From NCBI GenBank assembly GCA_946626785.1, contig CAMOUY010000008.1:1-37921 (forward strand): a stretch of 37,921 nucleotides of DNA. The letters run 5' to 3'. The notes beneath the pieces were generated by a model. That model had not been told where the DNA came from. It worked only from the letters and a program-made list of their open reading frames with translations, and made no database searches. Numbering within the stretch: the stretch's first letter is position 1; each line of letters begins with the position of its first letter. Shown in pieces: positions 15,313-23,278 of this stretch. The translations under genes and the position numbers were made by a program. This DNA is from UBA9732 sp003456855 (GTDB lineage Bacteria > Spirochaetota > Spirochaetia > Sphaerochaetales > Sphaerochaetaceae).

Positions 15313-16542
15313 TTACATTGAGAGCAGAACTCTGACTGGCTCCATGACAGGAACTGATGCAAGCAGGACACCTGCTGCAACAGCGGAACCGATGACACCG
15401 GCAACGTTCGGACCCATGGCGTGCATGAGGAGGAAGTTCTGTGGATCTTCCTGCTGTCCGACCTTGCTGGCAACACGGGCTGCCATAGGAACGGCTGAGA
15501 CACCGGCTGCACCGATGAGCGGGTTGACCGGATGCTTCTTGTCGAGCTTGTTCATCAGCTTTGCGATGAGGACACCAGCCGCTGTTCCCAGTGAGAATGC
15601 AACGGCTCCGAGGATCAGGATTCCCAGTGTGTTCAGTGTAAGGAAGTGTGATGCCTCCATCTTTGATCCGACTGACAGACCAAGACAGATTGTGACGATG
15701 TTCATCATGGCGTTTGAAGCTGTGTCAGAAAGTCTGTTGGTGACTCCGCTCTCCTTGAGCAGGTTTCCGAACATCAGGGAACCGATGAGCGGTGTTGCAC
15801 TTGGGAGCAGGAATGCACAGACCATCAGAACTGACATCGGGAAGAGGATCTTCTCAGTCTTTGAGACAGGTCTGAGCTGCTGCATTCTGATCTTTCTCTC
15901 TTCCTTTGTTGTCAGAGCCTTCATGATAGGTGGCTGGATGACAGGGACGAGTGCCATGTAGGAGTAGGCTGCAACGGCGATCGGTCCGAGGTACTCCTGG
16001 GCCAGACGCGTGGTCACGTATATTGCCGTAGGTCCATCAGCACCTCCGATGATTCCGATTGATGCAGCGATGTGCAGATCGAAGTTGATTCCAGGGATAT
16101 AGCTCAGGAGCAGGGCACCGATGAGAGCTGCGAAGATTCCGAACTGTGCTGCTGCACCGAGCAGGAGAGTCTTCGGGTTTGCAATCAGTGGTCCGAAGTC
16201 CGTCATTGCACCGACACCCATGAAAATCAGAATCGGGAACAGTCCGCTCTGGATACCTGCATCGAACAGGATCTTGATGAATCCTGTTGCACCCTGTGCA
16301 CCAGCTGCGAGAGTTGGGTCAGAGCCAGCAATGTATGCGAACGGGATGTTGCTGAGAACACAACCCATTCCAATCGGAATGAGAAGAAGTGGCTCGAAAC
16401 CCTTCTTTATTGCCAGATAGAAAAGCAGGAAACCAACAAGGATCATCACGAAGTTGCCCCAACCGAAACCCGCGGACGGGTCAAGGTTGAAGAATCCGTA
16501 GAGTCCTGTTGACTGCCAAAGGTTAAGCAATGAATCCAACAT
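15313..16542 (-). CDS. oadB: Sodium-translocating decarboxylase, beta subunit (oxaloacetate decarboxylase type)
   Basis: A 409-residue integral membrane subunit that couples decarboxylation of carboxybiotin to export of Na+. It shows many hydrophobic helices and the key motif GIIGGADGPTAIYV near residue 185, whose Asp is essential for Na+ transport in the family, as well as NPLIGAAGVSAVPMAARVA toward the C-terminus. It is the last gene of the oadG-oadA-oadB operon, 12 bases after oadA. Confidence 0.94.
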   Translation of the reverse strand: MLDSLLNLWQSTGLYGFFNLDPSAGFGWGNFVMILVGFLLFYLAIKKGFEPLLLIPIGMGCVLSNIPFAYIAGSDPTLAAGAQGATGFIKILFDAGIQSGLFPILIFMGVGAMTDFGPLIANPKTLLLGAAAQFGIFAALIGALLLSYIPGINFDLHIAASIGIIGGADGPTAIYVTTRLAQEYLGPIAVAAYSYMALVPVIQPPIMKALTTKEERKIRMQQLRPVSKTEKILFPMSVLMVCAFLLPSATPLIGSLMFGNLLKESGVTNRLSDTASNAMMNIVTICLGLSVGSKMEASHFLTLNTLGILILGAVAFSLGTAAGVLIAKLMNKLDKKHPVNPLIGAAGVSAVPMAARVASKVGQQEDPQNFLLMHAMGPNVAGVIGSAVAAGVLLASVPVMEPVRVLLSM

Positions 16543-16554
16543 CTAGGCTACTCC

Positions 16555-18378
16555 TTAGGCGATTGTGGCGAGAGGATCGCCTGCTGAGACCTGCTGACCC
16601 TGTGTGACTGCAATCTTTGTGATTGGTCCATCGCATGGGGCGAAGATCTCGTTCTCCATCTTCATGGCCTCCATGACCATGATGAGCTGGTCTTTCTTGA
16701 CTGCCTGTCCGACCTTGCACTCAAGTCTGAGGATCAGGCCCGGCATTGGAGCTGCGACTTCCTGTCCACCTGCTGGCAGGTTTGCTGGAGCTGCTGCGGC
16801 TGCTGGTGCAACTGCTGCTGTTGCTGCGATTGCTGCCTGGTCAATGCCCATGGCAACTGAGAGAGGGTAGTCCACGCCGTTGACTGTGGCACTGGTCTTT
16901 CCGAGCTTGACGCCGTAGGCCTTGCCGTTGACTGTGACTGTGTACTCACCGGCCTTCTTTGCTGCCTCTTCGGCTGGATCGGCCTTTCTGACACCGTTGA
17001 CCTTTGACTTCTTTGTCAGGAAGAGGATTCCCTTCTCCTTACAGGAAGCTGCGATGAAGATGTTCTCCTCTGTGACCTCAATGTTGTTGTCCTTGAGCAT
17101 CTTGATTGATGCCTCACGGCCCTTGGTTGGGTCAGCATCGTTGATGTCGACGACCTTCTTTGTTGTCGGCTCCTTCTTCAGCTGCTCTGCTGCGATCTTG
17201 ACGACCTCTGGATCCGGCTCGACTGGAGTCTTTCCGAAGTAACCGAGGACCATCTTTCCATAACCCTCAGCGATCTTCTTCCAAGGTCCGAACATGACGT
17301 TGTTGAATGCCTGCTGGAAGTAGAACTGTGAAACTGGTGTGACTGATGTTCCGAATCCCCCCTTTGCAACTGTCTCGCCCATGGCCTCGACGATCTGTGG
17401 GTACTTGTCCATGAGGCCGTTGTCTCTGAGCATCTGTGTGTTTGCTGTGAGAGCTCCGCCTGGGAGAGGGAAGAATGGGATCTCTGGGCTGACCTTTGCT
17501 GCCTCTGGTGGCAGGAAGTAGTCCTTCATGCACTCCTTGAAGACTGCCTCAGCCTTCTGGACTGCGTGGATGTCGACTCCGAGATCGTAGTCTGTTCCGC
17601 GAAGAGCGTGCCACATTGTGATGATGTCAACCTGGCATGTTCCACCTGATACCGGCTGCATTGAAAGGTCGAGCTGGTTTGCACCGGCCTCGAGGGCTGC
17701 CATGTACTGAGCAACACAGGTTCCTGCAGTGTCGTGGCTGTGCATGACGATTGTGACGTCCTTTCCGACAAGGGCTCTGGCTCTCTTTATTGTCTCGTAG
17801 ACTGTCTTAGGTGTTGATGTGCCGGAAGCGTCCTTGAAGCAGATGCTGTCGAATGGGATGCCAGCGTCGAGGATCTGTCTGAGGACTCTCTCGTAGAATG
17901 CTGGGTCATGGGCACCTGTTGTCTTTGGAGGAAGGCTCATCATTGTGACCGTGACCTCGTGCTTGAGGCCTGCGTTGTGGATTGAGTTTCCGCTGTCGAT
18001 CAGGTTGTTGACGTCATTCAGAGCATCGAAGTTTCTGATTGTTGTCATTCCGTGCTTCTTGAACATCTGGGCGTGCAGATCAATGATGTCACGTGGCTGT
18101 GAATCGAGTCCTACGACGTTGACTCCTCTTGAGAGTGTCTGGAGGTTTGCATCAGGTCCTGCGACTCTTCTGAACTCGTCCATCATCTCGAAGGCGTCTT
18201 CATTGCTGTAGAAGTAGAGAGCCTGGAAGCGAGCTCCGCCACCTGCCTCGAAGTGGGTGATTCCTGCCTTGCGTGCTGCATCGACTGCTGGCATGAAATC
18301 CTTTGTGAATACTCTAGCTCCATAGACGGACTGGAAACCGTCTCTGAAGGCTGTACACATGAAATCAACTTTCTTCAT
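16555..18378 (-). CDS. oadA: Sodium-translocating decarboxylase, alpha subunit with biotinyl domain
   Basis: A 607-residue carboxyltransferase plus biotin carrier. The TIM-barrel domain spans about residues 4-280, the helical PYC_OADA region about 290-470, an Ala/Pro-rich linker 525-550, and the biotinyl domain ends the protein with biotin Lys573 in EAMKMEN. Metal ligands D13 (RDG), H213 and H215 (MHSHD) and K182 (CFKDASG) are present. Several active-site stretches differ from classical oxaloacetate decarboxylase: RDGFQS for RDAHQS, EAGGGARF for ESWGGATF, and LSRGVN for LLRGQN. The subunit is clear, but oxaloacetate as substrate is less so. It is encoded between oadG and oadB. Confidence 0.9.
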   Translation of the reverse strand: MKKVDFMCTAFRDGFQSVYGARVFTKDFMPAVDAARKAGITHFEAGGGARFQALYFYSNEDAFEMMDEFRRVAGPDANLQTLSRGVNVVGLDSQPRDIIDLHAQMFKKHGMTTIRNFDALNDVNNLIDSGNSIHNAGLKHEVTVTMMSLPPKTTGAHDPAFYERVLRQILDAGIPFDSICFKDASGTSTPKTVYETIKRARALVGKDVTIVMHSHDTAGTCVAQYMAALEAGANQLDLSMQPVSGGTCQVDIITMWHALRGTDYDLGVDIHAVQKAEAVFKECMKDYFLPPEAAKVSPEIPFFPLPGGALTANTQMLRDNGLMDKYPQIVEAMGETVAKGGFGTSVTPVSQFYFQQAFNNVMFGPWKKIAEGYGKMVLGYFGKTPVEPDPEVVKIAAEQLKKEPTTKKVVDINDADPTKGREASIKMLKDNNIEVTEENIFIAASCKEKGILFLTKKSKVNGVRKADPAEEAAKKAGEYTVTVNGKAYGVKLGKTSATVNGVDYPLSVAMGIDQAAIAATAAVAPAAAAAPANLPAGGQEVAAPMPGLILRLECKVGQAVKKDQLIMVMEAMKMENEIFAPCDGPITKIAVTQGQQVSAGDPLATIA

Positions 18379-18389
18379 TCTTCTCTACC

Positions 18390-18662
18390 TCAACTCTTTG
18401 ATTTCGCGACTGCGGCTGCAATGGCCACTGCGATTTCGGCATCGTTTGATGCAACAGCAACTGCTGCAGGGGCTGCCTGTGCCACTGGTGCTGCTGGCTT
18501 CTTCTTTTCGAACTTTCTGACAAGCTTGGACACACCCTTCGTTGTGAACACAAGGATCGTCAGAAACACAAAGACAATCGCCATTCCCAGAACCATCAGA
18601 ACAACACCGTTCTTCAGCTGGGTAGCCAAAACGTCTTTGGGCAACTGTGCTAATAAGTACAT
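18390..18662 (-). CDS. oadG: Sodium-translocating decarboxylase, gamma subunit (OadG)
   Basis: A 90-residue small membrane subunit. One N-terminal helix (GVVLMVLGMAIVFVFLTILVF) is followed by a basic stretch and an Ala/Pro-rich tail. The MVLGMAIVFVFL core is typical of OAD gamma chains, which hold the complex together and help bind metal. I chose the ATG at 18662, since the ribosome site AAGGAAG fits it better than the in-frame GTG at 18668. It is the first gene of the operon. Confidence 0.87.
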   Translation of the reverse strand: MYLLAQLPKDVLATQLKNGVVLMVLGMAIVFVFLTILVFTTKGVSKLVRKFEKKKPAAPVAQAAPAAVAVASNDAEIAVAIAAAVAKSKS

Positions 18663-18721
18663 AGTCACTTCCTTAAAATTTTTGATTGCGAATCATGGGC
18701 GAACTTCCCGAAACTTCGCTT

Positions 18722-18750
18722 CTAATATATTACTTTTTATGGTGTGTCAA
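18722..18750 (-). promoter_or_regulatory. Promoter of the oadGAB operon
   Basis: A perfect -35 TTGACA (complement of 18745-18750) and a -10 TATTAG (complement of 18722-18727) are 17 bases apart, with a leader of roughly 50 bases. Confidence 0.7.
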
Positions 18751-18804
18751 GTTCAACCCTTTTGGGCCAAATTGGAAAAGTAAAAGTTTCACTAAACGAG
18801 GTTT

Positions 18805-18816
18805 GTAAACGTTTGC
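18805..18816. promoter_or_regulatory. LacI/CcpA-type operator-like palindrome upstream of oadG
   Basis: GTAAACGTTTGC is a near-perfect palindrome around a central CG, the shape recognised by LacI-family regulators. It lies about 55 bases upstream of the oad -35 box. Confidence 0.35.
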
Positions 18817-18853
18817 GCTAAATAAGTTTATTACGAATGTTGCAATGATCCTG

Positions 18854-18874
18854 AAAAAGCCGATTCTGTTCGGC
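18854..18874 (-). terminator. Terminator after cysE
   Basis: On the minus strand, a GCCGA/TCGGC stem (18870-18874 and 18859-18863) is followed by TTTTTC. Confidence 0.75.
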
Positions 18875-18914
18875 CATTCATTGTGAGAACTTATTCGGAT
18901 TGTGTATTGAAATG

Positions 18915-19676
18915 TCAGTTTCTCAGGATTGTGGAGTTTGCAGGCACGCTGTGTGTGAGCCAGACGTTACCACCGATTGTGCTGTTGTCGCCGATGTGTG
19001 TGTCACCACCGAGGATGGTTGCTCCGGCGTAGATGACCACGTTGTTTCCGATCTTAGGATGTCTGTCGATGCCCTTGATCGGATTGCCGTCCTCGCCGAT
19101 AGGGAAGCTCTTTGCTCCAAGGGTCACTCCCTGGTAGAGCTTGACGTGCTCACCTATGACTGTGGTCTCACCGATTACAACCCCTGTCCCATGGTCAATG
19201 AAGAAGTATGCACCGATCCTTGCACCCGGGTGGATGTCGATTCCTGTGTGGTGGTGGGCGTACTCAGTCATGATTCTTGGGATGTATGGGATCTGAAGCT
19301 CATAGAGCAGGTGGGCGACGCGGAAGACGCTGATGGCCTCGAAGCCGGGGTAGGCAAGCATGATCTCGATCTTGTCCCTTGCTGCAGGGTCTCCGTCGTA
19401 TGCTGCCTGGACATCGGTCTCCAGAAGGGCCTTTATGTTGTCCAGACCAAAGAGGATGTCCTTGGTGATGGCTGCAACGTCCGCCTCTGGCATGACCCAT
19501 GGAATGAGGTCCGCAAGGAGCTCTTCGGCATCGATTCTGTTCTCGATGATGGTAGCGGCTGCACATGGATTCTCGTTGAAGATCTCTGGATACATGATGC
19601 TCCTGAGTTTCTTGATCAAGAGATACACTTTGTCATTTAGTCCCGCATAGCATTTCTGGCCGAAGTTGTTTTCCAT
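18915..19676 (-). CDS. cysE: Serine O-acetyltransferase
   Basis: A 254-residue enzyme making O-acetylserine, the precursor used by cysteine synthase (cysK, 29.1 kb). The C-terminal left-handed beta helix is built of hexapeptide repeats, with the catalytic region HHHTGIDIHPGARIG, then DHGTGVVIGETTVIG and LYQGVTLG. The end is HSVPANSTILRN. I chose the ATG at 19676 as the first Met that fits the family start. A well-spaced promoter ends about one base before it, so the message may be leaderless, which agrees with the lack of a ribosome site. Divergent from mrp. Confidence 0.93.
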   Translation of the reverse strand: MENNFGQKCYAGLNDKVYLLIKKLRSIMYPEIFNENPCAAATIIENRIDAEELLADLIPWVMPEADVAAITKDILFGLDNIKALLETDVQAAYDGDPAARDKIEIMLAYPGFEAISVFRVAHLLYELQIPYIPRIMTEYAHHHTGIDIHPGARIGAYFFIDHGTGVVIGETTVIGEHVKLYQGVTLGAKSFPIGEDGNPIKGIDRHPKIGNNVVIYAGATILGGDTHIGDNSTIGGNVWLTHSVPANSTILRN

Positions 19677-19683
19677 GAGCACG

Positions 19684-19712
19684 ATACTATTCAAAAGAAT
19701 GATGTTTGTAAA
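19684..19712 (-). promoter_or_regulatory. Promoter of cysE, predicting a leaderless message
   Basis: A -35 TTTACA (complement of 19707-19712) and a -10 TAGTAT (complement of 19684-19689) are 17 bases apart. The start of transcription would fall at about 19677, next to the ATG. Confidence 0.5.
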
Positions 19713-19736
19713 TAAGTTAGGTGCTTTCAACCTCTC

Positions 19737-19765
19737 TTGCCCAAGGGGAGATAAAAGACTATCTT
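19737..19765 (+). promoter_or_regulatory. Promoter of mrp
   Basis: TTGCCC (19737-19742) and TATCTT (19760-19765) are 17 bases apart, about 30 bases before the start. Confidence 0.45.
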
Positions 19766-19795
19766 TGTTGTGGAATACATTACACGGGGGCGCAC

Positions 19796-20707
19796 ATGCC
19801 AAGTGAAAGCGAACTTCAGGATCTGAGAATCCATGACAGAATGAGCAGAATAGACCGCAAGATCCTCATCATGAGCGGAAAGGGCGGAGTTGGAAAGAGC
19901 ACAGTCTCATTAAACCTTGCCAATGCTCTTCTTGCACAGGGACATACAGTAGGTGTCCTTGATACAGACATCCATGGACCGAACATTGCGAAGATGTTCG
20001 GATGCGAGGGCAATATCCTCCAGTCAACGGAGGATGGAACAAGCATCCTTCCTGTCTGTCCGAGGGAAGGATTGAAGGTTGTCAGCCTTAGTTTTGCACT
20101 CAGTGATCCAGATCAGGCCATCATTTTCCGTGGTCCTATGAAGATTGGTGTAATCAAGCAGTTCCTTGCAGACGTTGAGTGGGGCACCTTGGACTATCTT
20201 CTGATCGATTCACCTCCAGGAACAGGCGACGAGCAGCTTGCAGTCTGCCAGAGCACCCCTGACCTCACCGGTTCAATCATCGTGACGACCCCTCAGCAGG
20301 TTGCAATCCTTGATGCCAGAAAGAGCGTGAGCTTTGCCCACCAGCTGGATCTGAGCGTCATCGGACTGATCGAGAACATGAGCTATCTCATCTGCCCTGA
20401 CTGCGGAAAGCAGATTCCGGTGTTCGGCAAGGATGGAGGAAAGAACCTCTGCATGGAGGTGCACATCCCGTTCCTTGGTGGAATCCCGATGGAGCTCGGT
20501 CTCCAGCAGGACGAGGACTGTGGTATCAACTGGATCGAGAAGAACCCTGACAGCCCAAGTGCTAAGGCCTTCAGCGAGATCGCATCCTTCCTGCACAGCT
20601 CAGTGAAGTTCCGCCACACACCATATGAGCCGAAGATCTCCTCATGCTCACCGTCCTCATGCGCAAGCTGCACACAGAACTGTCCTTCAAAGGGCAAGCA
20701 GGACTGA
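19796..20707 (+). CDS. mrp: Mrp/NBP35 family iron-sulfur cluster carrier ATPase
   Basis: A 303-residue cytoplasmic P-loop ATPase that scaffolds or carries [4Fe-4S] clusters. The deviant Walker A GKGGVGKS is at 28-35, and the central CxxC (C200, C203 in CPDCG) bridges the cluster at the dimer interface. The C-terminus adds four cysteines (C284, C289, C292, C296 in SCASCTQNC). A similar short Cys cluster is often at the N-terminus of other bacterial Mrp proteins. The domain of unknown function DUF59/MIP18, fused to many Mrp proteins, is absent. The start is set by an ACGGGGG ribosome site 5 bases upstream. Confidence 0.92.
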   Translation: MPSESELQDLRIHDRMSRIDRKILIMSGKGGVGKSTVSLNLANALLAQGHTVGVLDTDIHGPNIAKMFGCEGNILQSTEDGTSILPVCPREGLKVVSLSFALSDPDQAIIFRGPMKIGVIKQFLADVEWGTLDYLLIDSPPGTGDEQLAVCQSTPDLTGSIIVTTPQQVAILDARKSVSFAHQLDLSVIGLIENMSYLICPDCGKQIPVFGKDGGKNLCMEVHIPFLGGIPMELGLQQDEDCGINWIEKNPDSPSAKAFSEIASFLHSSVKFRHTPYEPKISSCSPSSCASCTQNCPSKGKQD

Positions 20708-20735
20708 GAAAAGGGAAATTGTAATCAAGCAATTG

Positions 20736-20764
20736 AACGAGGTGTTTCTGCACCTCGTTTTTTT
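20736..20764 (+). terminator. Terminator of mrp, abutting the cutC stop
   Basis: A perfect 9-bp stem AACGAGGTG (20736-20744) / CACCTCGTT (20751-20759) is followed by a run of T that reaches the stop codon of the convergent gene. Confidence 0.9.
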
Positions 20765-21500
20765 ATACCATCCTGCAGATGTTCCTGACCCTGTCAGGGT
20801 CTGTGTGGGCAATGGTGAACTCGCTCTGTCTGAGATAACCACCCATGTAGATGTGCCCAGGATGGTACTCCATCTGAGACCAGGTCTCCATCGGAAGGTG
20901 TACATGGTACTCCTTGGCTCCGACCTTGTCCTGGACTCTCTTGAAGTTCCTTTCGTTGATTCCACAGCCCGGCATGACTATGATTCTGTCTCCTGCAAGC
21001 TTCACAAGCTCTTCAAGAAGATCCAGACCCTCCATCACGGTGGCCTCCTGTCCGCTGGTCAGAACTCTGTCCACACCCAGTGCAATCAGGCCCTCCAGTG
21101 ACTTGTACGGATCCCGTGCCATGTCAAATGCCCTGTGGAAGGTCACGGACAGTGGTCTTGCAAGCTCAATCAGCTCCTTGCTCCGCTCAATGTCCACATC
21201 TCCGTCCGGGGTCAGTATGCCGAAGACGATGCCGTTGACACCCTCCTGCTTGAAGGCAAGGATGTCCTCCTTCATGGTCTGGAACTCCGAGTCTGTGTAG
21301 CAGAAGTCACCGCCACGTGGCCTTATCATGCAGTTTATTGGGATTGAGGCGCTCTTCATAGCTGTTCTGACTGTTCCGATGGAAGGGGTGAGGCCACCTT
21401 CGAAGAGATCGGAGCAGAGTTCGACCCTGTCAGCCCCACCTTCTTGTGCAGCCACGACTGAGCTTGCACCTTCAAGACATATCTCGATAACTGGTTTCAT
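20763..21500 (-). CDS. cutC: CutC family protein
   Basis: A 245-residue TIM-barrel protein of the CutC family. It was named for copper homeostasis in E. coli, but the biochemical role is still unsettled. Typical stretches are EICLEGASSVVAAQEGGADRVELCSDLFEGGLTPS, NCMIRPRGGDFCYT and VTFHRAFD. It is encoded 15 bases downstream of an aldo/keto reductase gene on the same strand, so they are probably cotranscribed. Confidence 0.92.
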   Translation of the reverse strand: MKPVIEICLEGASSVVAAQEGGADRVELCSDLFEGGLTPSIGTVRTAMKSASIPINCMIRPRGGDFCYTDSEFQTMKEDILAFKQEGVNGIVFGILTPDGDVDIERSKELIELARPLSVTFHRAFDMARDPYKSLEGLIALGVDRVLTSGQEATVMEGLDLLEELVKLAGDRIIVMPGCGINERNFKRVQDKVGAKEYHVHLPMETWSQMEYHPGHIYMGGYLRQSEFTIAHTDPDRVRNICRMV

Positions 21501-21515
21501 TGTTCAATTCCTCTC

Positions 21516-22445
21516 TCATGGAAGCTCGTTGCCGGCAGCTCTGTAAAGCTCGTACCACTGGGCCCTTGTCAACTCAAATGAAGCTGCAGCTGAAGCATTG
21601 CGTATCCTGTCAGGGTTCATCGTCCCGAGCATCACCTGCATCCTTGCAGGGTATCTGAGAAGCCATGCGTAGGCTATGGCATCAGGTGTCTCGTCGTATT
21701 CCTTGGCAAGTCTTTCCAGAACCGCATTGAGCTCTGCATATTCCGGGTCTCCGATGAAGACACCTTCGAAGAAGCCTTTCTGAAGTGGTGACCAGCACTG
21801 GACTATGATGTCCTTCATCCTGCAGTACTCCAGTATGCCAGAGGCCCTTACCACCGCACCATCGAAGTTGGTGTTCACGTTTATGCCCTCATCGATCATC
21901 GGAGTGTGGGCCAGGCTCATCTGTAGCTGGTCAGCTGTGATGATGACGGAGGCCTTGTTCTCTATTGCGCAGCCAAGCATCTCCATCTGGTAGCGGTTCA
22001 TGTTTGACACACCGAAGGAGCATACCTTTCCGGAGCCTTTGAGCTCTCTGAAGGCGGAGGCCACCTCGTCCAGATCCATCAAGGCATCAGGTCTGTGAAG
22101 CAGAAGGCAGTCTATCCTCTCGACTCCGAGTCTCTTCAGAATCCCATCGACGGAGGAGAGTATGTGCTCCTTGGAGAAATCATACATGCCGTTGCGGATT
22201 GCGCATTTTGACTGGATGAAGATCCTGTCCCTGAGCCCGGGGTTCCTCTTGAGGACCTGTCCGAAGAGCTCCTCGCTCCTTCCTGCGCCATAGATGTCGG
22301 CATGGTCGAAGAAGTTTATGCCGCCATCAAGTGCGGCGTTTACGGCTTTCTCTGCGTCAGTGACTTCCAGATCGGCCATTCTCATGCAACCAAGGCCTAT
22401 TACAGAGACCTCTCTGCCTGTGTTTCCGAATTCGATGTACTTCAT
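21516..22445 (-). CDS. Aldo/keto reductase, YdhF-like
   Basis: A 309-residue NADPH-dependent oxidoreductase of the aldo/keto reductase superfamily. The catalytic residues sit in DHADIYGAG (Asp and Tyr), QSKC (Lys) and LLHRPD (His). The overall pattern (VIGLGCMRM, ITADQLQMSLAH, MQVMLGTMNPDRI) matches the YdhF subgroup, whose physiological substrate is unknown. First gene of a two-gene unit with cutC. Confidence 0.9.
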   Translation of the reverse strand: MKYIEFGNTGREVSVIGLGCMRMADLEVTDAEKAVNAALDGGINFFDHADIYGAGRSEELFGQVLKRNPGLRDRIFIQSKCAIRNGMYDFSKEHILSSVDGILKRLGVERIDCLLLHRPDALMDLDEVASAFRELKGSGKVCSFGVSNMNRYQMEMLGCAIENKASVIITADQLQMSLAHTPMIDEGINVNTNFDGAVVRASGILEYCRMKDIIVQCWSPLQKGFFEGVFIGDPEYAELNAVLERLAKEYDETPDAIAYAWLLRYPARMQVMLGTMNPDRIRNASAAASFELTRAQWYELYRAAGNELP

Positions 22446-22510
22446 CCCAATCTCCCTTATCCGTTTCCCTTTTGACTATAGCATGAAAACAGGGAGACAA
22501 AAACTGATTG

Positions 22511-22540
22511 TTGATTTGTCCATATAATTGTAATACAATT
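22511..22540 (+). promoter_or_regulatory. Promoter and operator of the toxin-antitoxin pair
   Basis: A -35 TTGATT (22511-22516) and a -10 TACAAT (22534-22539) are 17 bases apart. A perfect palindrome AATTGTA-A-TACAATT (22526-22540) covers the -10, as expected for autorepression by a RelB/DinJ-type antitoxin. Confidence 0.75.
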
Positions 22541-22558
22541 GAAATATAGGAGTAATAC

Positions 22559-22849
22559 ATGGCTACAGATGCTGTTCTTCAGGTGAGAATTGACTCGGGT
22601 TTGAAGCAGGAGGCGGAGGAACTCTATTCAAGGCTTGGGATATCCATAGCCGATGCCGTCAGGATGTTCGTGGTGCAAAGCATTGAAGTCCAGGGTCTGC
22701 CTTTTGAGGTCAAGACCGGATTTCCAAGCCGCAGGACCTTGCATGCGTATGGAATAGCCAAGGAATATACCGATGAATCCAAGGTCTCTGAGGAGAAGAG
22801 GGCATGGGCCGATGCCGTAAAGAGGAAACATGAAGATTCTGGACGCTAA
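22559..22849 (+). CDS. RelB/DinJ family antitoxin
   Basis: A 96-residue antitoxin. The N-terminal ribbon-helix-helix DNA-binding part (VLQVRIDSGLKQEAEELYSRLGISIADAVRMFV) is the classic DinJ/RelB pattern, followed by GLPFEVK and a charged, probably flexible C-terminus that would wrap the toxin. AGGAG lies 6 bases upstream. It overlaps the toxin gene by 20 bases. Confidence 0.9.
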   Translation: MATDAVLQVRIDSGLKQEAEELYSRLGISIADAVRMFVVQSIEVQGLPFEVKTGFPSRRTLHAYGIAKEYTDESKVSEEKRAWADAVKRKHEDSGR

Positions 22850-23222
22850 TGCAATACTCAGATATGTCCTTGAGGACAATCAGGAACAGGCGAAGATCGT
22901 CGCTGAAGAGATCAGAAAGGGTTCCTGCACGACTCTTGAGGTGATTGCGGAGGTGGTCTACGTTCTGTCTGGGGTCTACAAGATACCAAGGCATGAAACC
23001 TCATGGATCATCCACTGCCTGATGCTTGACCTGAGAGTCGAGGACGAAAGGTCCCTGAGATATGCAATGGGAATCTTTGACCAGACAAGTCTGGACTTTG
23101 TGGACTGCCTTCTGATTGCCTATCACAAGGTCCTTGGGCTTGATGTCCTGTCCTTTGACAAGAAGCTGAACAAGGGCATGGAGCGGAATTTTGGCATTTA
23201 TCAGATTCCAGACGTAAAATAA
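22830..23222 (+). CDS. PIN-domain ribonuclease toxin
   Basis: A 130-residue PIN-domain protein (VapC-like fold). Acidic active-site residues are D5 (LDANAILRY), E41 (IAEVVYVL), D92 (DFVDCLLIAY) and D110 (SFDKKL). PIN toxins cleave tRNA or rRNA. Toxin translation starts inside the antitoxin gene, so synthesis is coupled. The RelB-type antitoxin with a PIN toxin is a mixed pairing: PIN toxins more often go with VapB types, and DinJ with YafQ/RelE toxins. Confidence 0.88.
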   Translation: MKILDANAILRYVLEDNQEQAKIVAEEIRKGSCTTLEVIAEVVYVLSGVYKIPRHETSWIIHCLMLDLRVEDERSLRYAMGIFDQTSLDFVDCLLIAYHKVLGLDVLSFDKKLNKGMERNFGIYQIPDVK

Positions 23223-23267
23223 AACCCAGACTTTTTGAACCGACCCCAATTCATTCAGCCTGGGTTT
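23222..23267. terminator. Long-loop hairpin after the toxin gene
   Basis: AAACCCAG (23222-23229) / CTGGGTTT (23260-23267) is a perfect 8-bp stem with a 30-base loop. It could end the toxin-antitoxin message on the plus strand and anything read from the minus strand. Confidence 0.45.
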
Positions 23268-23278
23268 CTTAGGTGCCG

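Noticed and set aside
16555..18378. Pyruvate carboxylase or methylmalonyl-CoA decarboxylase as identity of the alpha subunit
   Set aside because: There is no biotin carboxylase domain, and methylmalonyl-CoA decarboxylase alpha has a different fold; the gamma and beta genes fit the oxaloacetate decarboxylase type.
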